In this document: in pieces, positions 1-7,944 of the stretch
How positions within the stretch are numbered: the stretch's first letter is position 1
Layout of the letters: the number at the start of each line of letters is the position of its first letter
NCBI GenBank assembly: GCA_027490055.1
Contig: JAIXYV010000070.1
Span: 1 to 36,500, forward strand
Direction of reading: 5' to 3'
Source of the DNA: Bacteroidota bacterium
GTDB lineage: Bacteria > Bacteroidota > Bacteroidia > NS11-12g > UBA955
Length of the DNA: 36,500 nt
Notes under the pieces: model-generated
Seen by the model: the letters and a program-made list of their open reading frames with translations, nothing else
Told to the model about the DNA's origin: nothing
Databases searched by the model: none
Translations under genes and position numbers: made by a program

Positions 1-128
1 CTATCCAGGGTATCGAGGTTATCAGAGAGTTGAAGTTTCTTGGTAAAATCTCCATGAGAATACGCCAGAAGGGTATCTTCCAGTTGTAAGAATCTTTCGT
101 CTAATTCAAAGTTAATCGGGCTTGACAA
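1..128 (-). CDS. N-terminus of a probable sensor histidine kinase (runs off window)
   Basis: Only about 42 residues are in the window; the gene continues beyond position 1. The reading frame contains LLAYSHGDFTKKL followed by LSDNLDTLD. This resembles the short HAMP-like linker (G-D-[FY]-..., then D-E-L-D) found at the start of soluble Bacteroidota histidine kinases that carry PAS, HisKA and HATPase domains further on. No kinase motif is visible here, so the call rests on that short resemblance. The start is placed at a TTG (126-128), because an in-frame stop lies three codons upstream and there is no ATG in the visible frame. It lies 66 bases downstream of the STAS-like gene on the same strand, probably in one operon with it. 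Confidence 0.5.
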   Translation of the reverse strand, partial: MSSPINFELDERFLQLEDTLLAYSHGDFTKKLQLSDNLDTLD

Positions 129-194
129 TGTATGTTAAAAAGTTAAAGTTTAGGGTTAAATTAAAATACTACACAAATAAATACACACACATTT

Positions 195-566
195 TTATAA
201 GCTTTTAAGCCATTTAAGGGCTTCGGTTTTGTTGTTAAATGCTTTTACCTGAATCTTAGGGTTAGTAAGTCTGAGGAAAAAGTTGATGAGCATTTTGCTA
301 AAAAGTGAATTTTCGATAATGGCAGCGGCACTTAAGCCACCAATACCTTCATCTGAGGATAGAAAATCTCTGGCTGATTTATCCATGCTTACAACTCCTG
401 AATCTATGATCAATACAGGAAGCGATTTTCCATCCAGTAGTTTCAGCCTTTCATTAACGATATGCTTGGCATCGTCTATTGTCATTTTCAGGCCGGCTTT
501 GTAGGTGGCCATAAGAATGCCATCTTCTACTACCATATGAATTTGACTGTTTTCGAAATGCGTCAT
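195..566 (-). CDS. Small STAS/SpoIIAA-like protein
   Basis: A protein of about 123 residues, beginning MTHFENSQIH and ending EALKWLKSL. It has an alternating beta/alpha pattern, a central LPVLIID strand, the segment SARDFLSSDEGIGGLSAAA, and FFLRLTNPKIQVKAF near the end. This matches a family of small STAS/SEC14-like proteins common in Bacteroidota. It has no signal peptide or membrane segment, so it is cytoplasmic. The frame could begin at an ATG at 593, but an exact TAnnTTTG -7 element (minus strand, 587-594) overlaps that codon, so the ATG at 566 is the better start. The next gene downstream looks like a histidine kinase, so a role in signalling, for example as a partner protein, is inferred. 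The precise function is unknown. Confidence 0.7.
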   Translation of the reverse strand: MTHFENSQIHMVVEDGILMATYKAGLKMTIDDAKHIVNERLKLLDGKSLPVLIIDSGVVSMDKSARDFLSSDEGIGGLSAAAIIENSLFSKMLINFFLRLTNPKIQVKAFNNKTEALKWLKSL

Positions 567-586
567 TTTTTTTTGATTTCTTGATG

Positions 587-594
587 CAAACATA
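587..594 (-). promoter_or_regulatory. -7 promoter element TATGTTTG
   Basis: Exact match to the Bacteroidota -7 consensus TAnnTTTG, about 20 bases upstream of the ATG at 566. No clear -33 TTG lies at the usual distance. It helps decide the start of the STAS-like gene. Confidence 0.5.
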
Positions 595-1188
595 GTAAAA
601 CAATTCGAATTATCTCAGCTTTTCCTAAAAATTACCTGTCCGTAAATTGATCAATCGGTGGAAATCTTAAAAAAAATGAGGACAAGTCGCTGAGCTTATC
701 CACTTCTTATTTAATTTAACTATCCACATAAAATTTTGCAAAATGCACTTGGTGGATAAGATATGGATAGTTATCAACAGGTTTTTTGCATCGCTTTTTA
801 AGTATTTCTGGGTCTTTTTTGACAGCTTTTTAAACTGTTTTAAAAATAAGTTTTTTTTGTTAATATATTGATAAACAAATATATAATAGTTATTTTGTTG
901 CTATTTTTAGTATTTAGATACTATTAATATTTATTTAAACAATTTTGCTTTTTTGATTCATTTTTGCCAGGTATTTTAGATTCATATGTGTATTTTAGTG
1001 TACAATAGTTGCTTAATCAGGCTTGTACGAATTTTAAATTCTGTTTAAATTTTAAATAATTTAAAATCAGCATTATAGATAGATTAAAGTACTTGATATG
1101 GTATTAAAGTACTAATTTTTCAACATTTTACTTTGAATTGTTAATTCTATTATTGACCTTTGTAACCCTTAATACTTATCCATAACTT
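594..1188. other. AT-rich non-coding gap between divergent genes
   Basis: No convincing ORF. Positions 690-780 contain a cluster of DnaA-box-like 9-mers. From about 838 to 1110 the DNA is almost all A and T, with runs such as TTAATATATTGATAAAC. Genes diverge from this gap: minus strand to the left, plus strand to the right. No exact TAnnTTTG element was found for the gene at 1189; the nearest candidate, around 1155-1162, lacks the TA. Confidence 0.6.
690..960. other. oriC: Candidate chromosomal replication origin (oriC): DnaA-box cluster plus AT-rich stretch
   Basis: Four sequences each one mismatch from the DnaA box TTATCCACA lie within 85 bases: TTATCCACT (696-704), CTATCCACA (720-728), TTATCCACC on the minus strand (751-759) and TTATCAACA (771-779). 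A further near-match, TTATCCATA, is at 1176-1184. CTTATCCAC (695-703) and GTGGATAAG (752-760) form a perfect inverted pair, as do CTATCCA (720-726) and TGGATAG (764-770). A long AT-rich stretch follows, as expected of a DNA unwinding element. Transcription diverges at this point. No dnaA gene is visible, so the assignment is an inference. Confidence 0.5.
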
Positions 1189-3627
1189 ATGAACAATTTT
1201 CTAAATACGGTTAATGATGTTATCACAGATGGGAAGAACAGTGGGATTTTACATCTCAGTGTTTCCGATCAGGTGCTGCATGGCAACATGCTTTCCATCA
1301 ACAAGAAAGATTTGGTTAATTTTAGTTCATGCAGCTATCTGGGACTAGAGTTCGACAGACGCCTGAAAGATGGAGCGATTAACGCAGTGGAAAACTACGG
1401 CACTCAGTTTTCTGCTTCAAGAGCCTATATCTCATCCATACATTATCAGGAGCTTGAAAGTAAGTTTAATCAGATTTTTGATGCAAATTGTGTGGTTGCT
1501 CCAACTACAACTCTTGGTCACATTGCTACTATACCGGTTATTGTTTCTGATAATGATGCCGTAATCCTGGATCACCAGGTGCACAGTTCTGTTCAAACGG
1601 CCGCTGCTTTATTAAAGCCTAAAGGTGTGCATGTAGAATTGCTTCGCCATAATAGAATGGATATTCTGGAAAGCAGAATTGCTGAGCTAAGTAAGAAGTA
1701 TCACAAAGTTTGGTATATGGCAGATGGTATCTATTCTATGTATGGAGATGGTTCTCCGGTAGAACAGATCTATGCGCTGATGAATAAATATGAGCGTTTC
1801 CATTATTATGTGGATGATGCTCACGGTATGAGTTGCTTCGGAAAGCATGGCAGAGGCTATGTGTTGCAATCGCATGATCTTCACCCAAAAATGGTTTTAG
1901 CTATCAGTTTAGCAAAAGCCTTCGCTACCGGTGGTGCTGTGATGGTTTTCCCAAATCCTAAAATTGCGAGCTTTGTTAGAACCTGTGGCGGTCCGATGAT
2001 CACATCCGGACCAATGCAACCTTCTGCATTAGGAGCCGCATTGGCAAGCGCCGATATACACTTAAGTGAAGAAATTAATGCTATCCAAACGGATTTACAT
2101 GAGAATATTAAATACGCCAATTTGATGATCAAAAAGGCTGGTTTACCGCTAATTAAGGATCTGGATTCGCCAGTTTTCTTTGTTGGTGTTGGATTGCCTA
2201 AAGTGGGGTATCAACTCATTAAAAAAATGATGGATGATGGATACTATACCAACCTCGGAGCATTCCCGGCAGTGCCTATGAAAAATACTGGGGTGCGTTT
2301 TACCATCACGCGTTTACACACATTTGATCAGATTGAAGGTATGGTGTCTTCGATGGCCCATCACTTCGATAAAGTATTAGAAGAACAGAATTTTAGCAGA
2401 GAGTTAATTTATAAATCCTTTAAAATTGATTCTCCAACTGATAAAAAGATGAAGGACCTGGTTCAAAATCAATTGGCCTCATCTCAGTTAAAAGTCGAAA
2501 AGTACCAATCAGTCGCTCAGATTGATAAAACGCTCTGGAATAACCTGTTCGAAGGGAAGGGGAGCTTTGATTATGACGGACTCTTATTCCTGGAAAAAGC
2601 CTTTAAAGGAAATTCAACACCAGAAAACAACTGGGAGTTCGATTATTTAATCGTTAAAGAAAAAAGCTCCAATAAAGTAGTACTCGCTACCTTCTTTACA
2701 ACTGCGCTGTGTAAAGATGATATGCTGTCTCACGAAGCTGTATCTGAAAAAATAGAACAGACTCGTAAATCTGAAGATCCATATTTCCTAACTTCTAAAA
2801 TGGTTATGACCGGTTCTTTACTGACAGAAGGCTCACATATTTATCTTCACGAAATCAGTAATTTCAAGAAACAGGCTTATAATGAACTATACGCCATGGC
2901 CGCTCAGCTTCAAAAGAAATACAATGCCAGCACGATCATGTTGAGAGATTTCATGGATGATAACGGTCCGCTCGACAAGTTAATGCTTGAAAATGGCTTC
3001 TTTAAAGTTCAAATGCCTGAAACCAATGTTCATCGCCATCTGATCTGGAAAAACGAAGACCAGTATCTTAGTACTTTATCTAAAAAGGAGCGCTACCACG
3101 TAAGAAGTGAGATTTTGAAACACTCTCACCAGTTTACAACCAGTATTATAACACATCCAAGTAAAGAACAATGTTCTCACTGGTTTGAGTTGTATAAAGA
3201 AGTAAAGCAAGGCTCTTATAAATTGAATACTTTCGATTTGCCAGAACGTCTTTTCCAGGAAATCGCCACCAGTCAGAATTGGGAAGCGCTTTCATTGCAA
3301 TTGCCAGTTAACGGTGAAATGAAGGAGGTAGCAGTGGTGTTTAATTACAAATCGGGTACCACCTATAATGCCATGTTCATTGGTATTGATAGACAAATAA
3401 AAACCCAATTTAGTATCTATAGACAAGCTCTTTATCAAATACTTAAGCGTGCCAATGCCTTAAACTGCATAGTTGTTAACTACGGTTTTACGGCTTCCCT
3501 TGAAAAACGTCGCTTAGGGGCTGATTCTCATCCAACAGTCGCTTACATGCAAAGTGAAGATCATTTTAATGCTTCTGTTATCGAGTCGATGCAAGTTATT
3601 AAAAACCAAGCAATTGGTGTGATATAG
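1189..3627 (+). CDS. Fusion of PLP-dependent alpha-oxoamine synthase and GNAT-like acyltransferase
   Basis: An 812-residue two-part protein. Residues about 30-405 are a fold-type I aminotransferase of the alpha-oxoamine synthase group (BioF, KBL, serine palmitoyltransferase, CqsA relatives). They contain NYGTQFSASRAYISSIH, the aspartate/histidine motif VDDAHG (208-213), and the Schiff-base lysine in SLAKAFATGG (K243). Residues about 440-800 resemble a GNAT-type acyltransferase. Such enzymes condense an acyl thioester with an amino acid, so this one may make a sphingoid- or capnine-like base and N-acylate it; that product is inference. There is no signal peptide or membrane segment, so it is cytoplasmic. 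The ATG at 1189 is the start, and a small separately promoted gene follows. The substrate is unknown. Confidence 0.75.
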   Translation: MNNFLNTVNDVITDGKNSGILHLSVSDQVLHGNMLSINKKDLVNFSSCSYLGLEFDRRLKDGAINAVENYGTQFSASRAYISSIHYQELESKFNQIFDANCVVAPTTTLGHIATIPVIVSDNDAVILDHQVHSSVQTAAALLKPKGVHVELLRHNRMDILESRIAELSKKYHKVWYMADGIYSMYGDGSPVEQIYALMNKYERFHYYVDDAHGMSCFGKHGRGYVLQSHDLHPKMVLAISLAKAFATGGAVMVFPNPKIASFVRTCGGPMITSGPMQPSALGAALASADIHLSEEINAIQTDLHENIKYANLMIKKAGLPLIKDLDSPVFFVGVGLPKVGYQLIKKMMDDGYYTNLGAFPAVPMKNTGVRFTITRLHTFDQIEGMVSSMAHHFDKVLEEQNFSRELIYKSFKIDSPTDKKMKDLVQNQLASSQLKVEKYQSVAQIDKTLWNNLFEGKGSFDYDGLLFLEKAFKGNSTPENNWEFDYLIVKEKSSNKVVLATFFTTALCKDDMLSHEAVSEKIEQTRKSEDPYFLTSKMVMTGSLLTEGSHIYLHEISNFKKQAYNELYAMAAQLQKKYNASTIMLRDFMDDNGPLDKLMLENGFFKVQMPETNVHRHLIWKNEDQYLSTLSKKERYHVRSEILKHSHQFTTSIITHPSKEQCSHWFELYKEVKQGSYKLNTFDLPERLFQEIATSQNWEALSLQLPVNGEMKEVAVVFNYKSGTTYNAMFIGIDRQIKTQFSIYRQALYQILKRANALNCIVVNYGFTASLEKRRLGADSHPTVAYMQSEDHFNASVIESMQVIKNQAIGVI

Positions 3628-3669
3628 GTTCTTTGTGGCTTAAATGTGACAATTTTTGTTTAATTATAT

Positions 3670-3700
3670 TTGAATTAACAAAAATTATGTTTTACTTTTG
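3670..3700 (+). promoter_or_regulatory. Promoter TTG-N20-TACTTTTG
   Basis: A -33 TTG (3670-3672) and an exact TAnnTTTG -7 element (3693-3700) are separated by 20 bases. It sits between the fusion gene and the small ORF, showing that the latter has its own promoter. Confidence 0.65.
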
Positions 3701-3730
3701 TTGCTAGTTCAAAAAACTATATACAGAATT

Positions 3731-3985
3731 ATGCTTATTGTACCAGTAGAATTTTCCACGTTTAACAGGAGTTCTATGATTCAAATTTTAGAAAGCAAGT
3801 CTGTATTTGTGTGTGAAATGCCATTAAATAACGGGTTCAAGTTGCACTTGTATTCAATGTCCAGTTTCTTTGTTGAGGAGTTGTTAGATTCCAAAGGCAA
3901 TGTATTGGAAATTAAGCCTGTCAGCACCAGTTACGTGGCAAGTTTGTACTGTAAGAATTTTAATTTAAACAGTCAAATTTTTTAG
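3731..3985 (+). CDS. Small orphan protein, 84 residues
   Basis: The protein begins MLIVPVEFSTFNRSS and ends NFNLNSQIF. I do not recognise the family. It has no clear signal peptide or membrane helix. It has hydrophobic strands and one Cys-Glu-Met-Pro segment, and could be a small beta-rich cytoplasmic protein. The frame could open at a TTG at 3698, but that codon lies inside the -7 element of a good promoter, so the ATG at 3731 is preferred. A promoter upstream and a hairpin terminator downstream (4015-4048) argue that this is a real, separately transcribed gene. Confidence 0.6.
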   Translation: MLIVPVEFSTFNRSSMIQILESKSVFVCEMPLNNGFKLHLYSMSSFFVEELLDSKGNVLEIKPVSTSYVASLYCKNFNLNSQIF

Positions 3986-4014
3986 AATTTCTAAAATTTC
4001 GTTAAACCCAAAGG

Positions 4015-4048
4015 CACCAGATCTATAACTAGATTTGGTGTTTTTTTT
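4015..4048 (+). terminator. Rho-independent terminator
   Basis: CACCAGATCT (4015-4024) pairs with AGATTTGGTG (4031-4040), with one G-U pair, and is followed by eight T. It ends the transcript of the small orphan gene. Confidence 0.7.
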
Positions 4049-4310
4049 ATACGCCGTTTTTTCACTTTTTAAGCAGCTCAATGGGCTGCCTAAATTCTCC
4101 TTTCTCCTATTCCCAAATCTTGTATTTAACCCTGCCAAATCTTCTTTTTTGGTCGAAGTAATTCGTATCTCGTTTTTCTAATTTGTTTAAGTTTTCATTA
4201 AAAAACTAGTATTAAGTACATATTTTATCAAAATGTCGATATAATTTAAATAAATATTTTTATAAAACTCAGTAATTCAACATTATAAAAATAAACAAAA
4301 TGTTAATAAC

Positions 4311-4343
4311 TTGAGGATTTTAGTATTTTTTACTCTATTTTTG
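4311..4343 (+). promoter_or_regulatory. Promoter TTG-N22-TATTTTTG
   Basis: TTG (4311-4313) and an exact TAnnTTTG (4336-4343), spacer 22, lie upstream of the ATG at 4371. The TTG could be misread as a start codon for the gene. Confidence 0.6.
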
Positions 4344-4370
4344 CAGCGAAATTATACAAATACAAATTAT

Positions 4371-5606
4371 ATGAAAAAACAATGTTTTATGGCTCTGTTA
4401 TTGAGTCTTTCTTTTAATCTATCTGCACAAAGCTCTTGCGAGCCTCCACTTTACAATTTCAACAATAAGTCAAATGTCAATGGGACGGTTGGAGTTGGAA
4501 CCGAGTTTACCTTTTCTAATGTTTTGAGTAATGTTAATGCCATTGTCACAATTACCAAAATGCAAAATGCGACCATTAACAATGCGAATATGGATAATGC
4601 TTCTCCATATGCACAAGCCTGGCAGCCGTTTATTACTTTCCCATCCTCAAGAAGTGCTGCCGGCGATTCTAGTTACATAGAGTATAAAGTACGTTTCGTG
4701 TCTAATAACCAAACTTCCTCTCAAGCTTGTATGGCAATGACGATCGTAGACTGCGATGGCAATGGCTCTGGAAATACTTACCGCGAGATGGTTAAGGTTT
4801 CTTTACCCGGTAATCCAATGGGGATCTCTAATTCTACGATTAGTGGTTATGAAGATAGCAGATGGATGCTGTTTAAAAGTGGTCCGGCTACCTTTAGTAA
4901 CATTGACACAGTTAATAAGGCTGCAATGGGGCAGGTTAACTTTCCGGCAGGTACTCACACCTTTTATATACGTGTAGGAGTTGTAGGACCGGTTAGTGCC
5001 AATACCCAAAGACAATTTTCTTTCTATTTTAAAAGCTTTACAGGCTTACTAGTTCCACTTCCTGTTAATTTAATAAGTTTTACTTCAGTGTCCAGTGGTG
5101 ATAATGTTCAGTTGAACTGGATAAGTTCAGATGAACATCAATTTAGTCATTACGAAGTTTTTAAGTCTACGAATGGTAAGGACTATACTTATGTTGCCAG
5201 TGTAGAAGCTTCTGGTAATGTTAATTCGATTTCTAATTATACTTTTACGGATAGCCGTTTGCCTGGCGAATCGAATCAAGTGTTCTATAAACTTAAGTTA
5301 GTAGATTTAAATGGCCTTTATCAATGGAGTGGTGTAAGATCAGTCCTGTATAATCAAGTTGCATCAACTGAAGGAATTGTTTTCCCAAATCCTGTTCTTA
5401 ATGATTTTACAGTATTGCCCTCTGCTGGAGCAAATATTCAGCGTTTAATTCTTAATGACGCTTTAGGTCAAGAACTGATCAAGCATTCTATTAGCACAGA
5501 TTCCACAGCTAAATTCGATATTAGCAACTTACAGGCTGGTATATATAATTTATATATATACTACGAAGACGGAACCTGCCAGGCTGTTAAATTGGTAAAA
5601 CAGTAA
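4371..5606 (+). CDS. Secreted T9SS type A sorting-domain protein (paralogue of the next gene)
   Basis: About 411 residues from the ATG at 4371. The frame extends upstream, but only through the promoter. A Sec signal peptide, MKKQCFMALLLSLSFNLSAQ, is followed by a beta-rich domain with VDCDGNGSG and FYIRVGVVGPVS. Next comes the motif LPVNLISF and a fibronectin-III-like module ending VFYKLKLVD. The C-terminus has VFPNPV, DALGQEL and LQAGIYNLYI, the three-part signature of type A sorting domains that direct export and cell-surface attachment by the type IX secretion system. The N-terminal domain closely resembles that of the gene at 6666 (AWQPFI, YREMV, RVGVVG shared). The role of that domain is unknown; a surface or calcium-binding role is only a guess from the DxDGxGSG motif. 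Confidence 0.85.
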   Translation: MKKQCFMALLLSLSFNLSAQSSCEPPLYNFNNKSNVNGTVGVGTEFTFSNVLSNVNAIVTITKMQNATINNANMDNASPYAQAWQPFITFPSSRSAAGDSSYIEYKVRFVSNNQTSSQACMAMTIVDCDGNGSGNTYREMVKVSLPGNPMGISNSTISGYEDSRWMLFKSGPATFSNIDTVNKAAMGQVNFPAGTHTFYIRVGVVGPVSANTQRQFSFYFKSFTGLLVPLPVNLISFTSVSSGDNVQLNWISSDEHQFSHYEVFKSTNGKDYTYVASVEASGNVNSISNYTFTDSRLPGESNQVFYKLKLVDLNGLYQWSGVRSVLYNQVASTEGIVFPNPVLNDFTVLPSAGANIQRLILNDALGQELIKHSISTDSTAKFDISNLQAGIYNLYIYYEDGTCQAVKLVKQ

Positions 5607-5632
5607 CCATATACAGATATATCATCTTTGGA

Positions 5633-5656
5633 AGTCGCCCGCGGGCGACTTTTTTT
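5633..5656 (+). terminator. Rho-independent terminator
   Basis: A perfect 18-base palindrome AGTCGCCCGCGGGCGACT (5633-5650) followed by a T run, 26 bases after the stop codon. Its high GC stands out in AT-rich surroundings. Confidence 0.8.
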
Positions 5657-6586
5657 ATGCCACTCTTATAATTGTTGCCTATATATACTATAGTGTAATG
5701 TTTTTTGCCATTGGCAGGCTTAGGAAGGCTTATTTGCCTCTGACAGTCCATTTATCCCATTAAAGCTATTGCTTGATTTGTATTTGCTGATGTATGGCGC
5801 AATATTTTAGTTAAAAATAAGGTTTTCAGGTGAAAAAGTTTCAGGTTTAAAAAATTGAAAATGAGGCCTATAGATTGCTTGTGTCTCGACTGTTTTAATA
5901 GTAAAATAAATAATAGTAATAATATAAAATAAAGTAAATCAGTAATATAGAATAAATATACTATTATAATACTATTATATTAAGTGAAGTTTTAATTTAA
6001 GCGCAAAAATGTTTAATAATAGAGGTGTAAAAATCGCCTTTAATTTTTTATATAATAGTTAATATATTATAAGTGTTGAACATTTGTATTCATTTTGGCA
6101 TAGATACTATATACTTAGTGTAAAAAGGACTAGGTATTTAACGCAAAGTGCCTTTAAGCTGGTTTTAGACCGATTGATTATTGCCGGTAATGTAGTCTTT
6201 TAGTAGATTTAAACACATGAAAAACAATGATATAAGTTTTTAATATTTAAATAGATCTTTATTGAAGCGACTTTAAATGGCTGATTTTGTTACCAGGTAA
6301 TACTACCTATTAAAGGGTGTTTTTTACGCATTTATACCTCATTTTGATAAAGTAAAATAATAGTTTTCAGGGTATTTAAATAGACATTGAGGTAGGTTTG
6401 TTGAGTTTTTGTGTTGATAAACTCCTTTGTTTGTCGACTTTTTAGCCGATTCTGGAAAAATCTGACGTTTTTTCGACTAGTATTTTATACTCAAAGTGCA
6501 AAACTTGTGTTTTATCACTCAAAAATTACAATTAAAACAATTGAAAATGAATGAAATACGAAAAAATTAACATTTTTTGAAAAAAT
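5657..6586. other. Long AT-rich intergenic region
   Basis: About 930 bases with no ORF I can support. Positions 5900-5990 and 6040-6075 are nearly pure A/T with many TAATA-type repeats. I see no tRNA, hairpin terminator or conserved RNA. It may be a long regulatory leader or simply degenerate spacer. Confidence 0.5.
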
Positions 6587-6616
6587 TTGTGTTTTAGTAT
6601 TTTAGTACTATCTTTG
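6587..6616 (+). promoter_or_regulatory. Promoter TTG-N19-TATCTTTG
   Basis: TTG at 6587-6589 and an exact TAnnTTTG at 6609-6616, spacer 19, about 50 bases upstream of the ATG at 6666. The leader contains repeated ACACA/AAACAC runs. Confidence 0.7.
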
Positions 6617-6665
6617 TATCGTTGATTTATTAAACACATTTACACAAATATTAAACACACACAAA

Positions 6666-7886
6666 ATGAAAAACACAATTAAAATTATCATCTTAACAGT
6701 ATTATCTTTAATAAGTGATAATCTTTTTGCTCAAGCACCTTATTTAAGATTTAGAAAACCGACCACTAATGACAATGTAAGTTTCAAGTTTGCTCATGTG
6801 GTTTCTGGAACTGATGCTATTATTTCTATTGTAGGTTCAAGAAATGCTTCTATTAGTAGAATTGATGATTCTTCTTCTAACCCATACGCCTGGCAGCCAT
6901 TTATCAATTATGGTAGAACAAACAATACTGCTGATACCAGCTATATCGATTTTAGTATTTCTTTTAAAAACAGTAGCAATGGTAACAATGTTTCTTTAAG
7001 TAAATTATCACTTTGTATAGTAGATTTAGATGGTAGTGGTTCTGGTTCTTACAGAGAAATGGTAGCAACTTCTAAGCCTTCAACCCCAAAAGGAATTACT
7101 GGTTCAACTATCAGCGCAATCAATAGCATATTAAACAATATCTTTATTAGCGGTACTACATCATATAGTAATATTGATACCAACAACTTTATAGCAATGG
7201 CTCAGGTAGACTATGCGAATGTTAATACCTTCACCATAAGAGTAGGTGTGGTTGGCAGAGTGTCTTCAGCTACTACCCGTCAGTCTTCTTTCTACTTTAA
7301 ACCTTTCAACTCTTTAAATTTAGTACTTCCTGTTAAATTGATCGATTTTAATGCAACAGCTGCAGATAATAACAATTTGATTTCCTGGAAAACGACTTCT
7401 GAAGAAAACGCTAACCGTTTTGAAGTTTATAAGTCTTTAAATGGTGTTGATTTCGAATTAGCTGGTGAAGTAGAAGCTGCTGGATTTAGCCAAACTTTAC
7501 AATCATATGCTTTCACTGATGCTTCTATCGCTGAAAATGTTACAGTATTCTACAGATTGAAATTAATCGACAACGATGGTTCTTTCTCTTGGTCTAAAAT
7601 CGTTACCGTTGCCGCAACCAACGCTAACACCACTAAAGTACAATCAGTTTACCCTAACCCAACCAGCGGTGTTCTGAACATTAACTTCAGTCAGTTGTCA
7701 GAAACTAACTTCAATGTTCAAATTATTGATGCCTTTGGTAAAGTATACCAACAGGTTAATAGCGAAGATCTTAACGGTAGCAGTAATCTGAGCTTCGACT
7801 TAACAGAGCTTAACACTGGTATCTACTTTGTAAAAGTGAGCAGCGACTGTGGTCAGTCTGATCTAACGAAATTTTCTAAAAACTAA
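6666..7886 (+). CDS. Secreted T9SS type A sorting-domain protein (paralogue of the previous gene)
   Basis: A 406-residue protein. A signal peptide of about 22 residues (MKNTIKIIILTVLSLISDNLFAQ) is followed by a beta-rich domain with NPYAWQPFINYG, VDLDGSGSGSYREMV and FTIRVGVVGRVS, then LPVKLIDFNA and a fibronectin-III-like segment with FYRLKLIDNDG. The C-terminus has VYPNPTSG, DAFGKVYQ and LNTGIYFVKV, a clear T9SS type A sorting domain. It shares domain order and motifs with the gene at 4371, so the two are tandem paralogues. Each has its own promoter and terminator. Codon choice becomes more biased towards GGT, AAC and TTA than in the 4371 copy, suggesting stronger expression. The molecular function of the N-terminal domain is unknown. 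Confidence 0.85.
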   Translation: MKNTIKIIILTVLSLISDNLFAQAPYLRFRKPTTNDNVSFKFAHVVSGTDAIISIVGSRNASISRIDDSSSNPYAWQPFINYGRTNNTADTSYIDFSISFKNSSNGNNVSLSKLSLCIVDLDGSGSGSYREMVATSKPSTPKGITGSTISAINSILNNIFISGTTSYSNIDTNNFIAMAQVDYANVNTFTIRVGVVGRVSSATTRQSSFYFKPFNSLNLVLPVKLIDFNATAADNNNLISWKTTSEENANRFEVYKSLNGVDFELAGEVEAAGFSQTLQSYAFTDASIAENVTVFYRLKLIDNDGSFSWSKIVTVAATNANTTKVQSVYPNPTSGVLNINFSQLSETNFNVQIIDAFGKVYQQVNSEDLNGSSNLSFDLTELNTGIYFVKVSSDCGQSDLTKFSKN

Positions 7887-7915
7887 TTTATAACGCACAT
7901 CTACACAAAAGAACA

Positions 7916-7944
7916 AAAACCACATCCGAAAGGTGTGGTTTTTT
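7916..7944 (+). terminator. Rho-independent terminator
   Basis: AAAACCACA pairs with TGTGGTTTT around the loop TCCGAAAGG, followed by T residues, about 30 bases after the stop. Confidence 0.75.

Noticed and set aside
283-504. Plus-strand open frame opposite the STAS-like gene
   Set aside because: It is the shadow of the minus-strand gene, which has family-like motifs and a promoter.
5881-6075. Second replication origin
   Set aside because: AT-rich, but I see no DnaA-box-like 9-mers in it.
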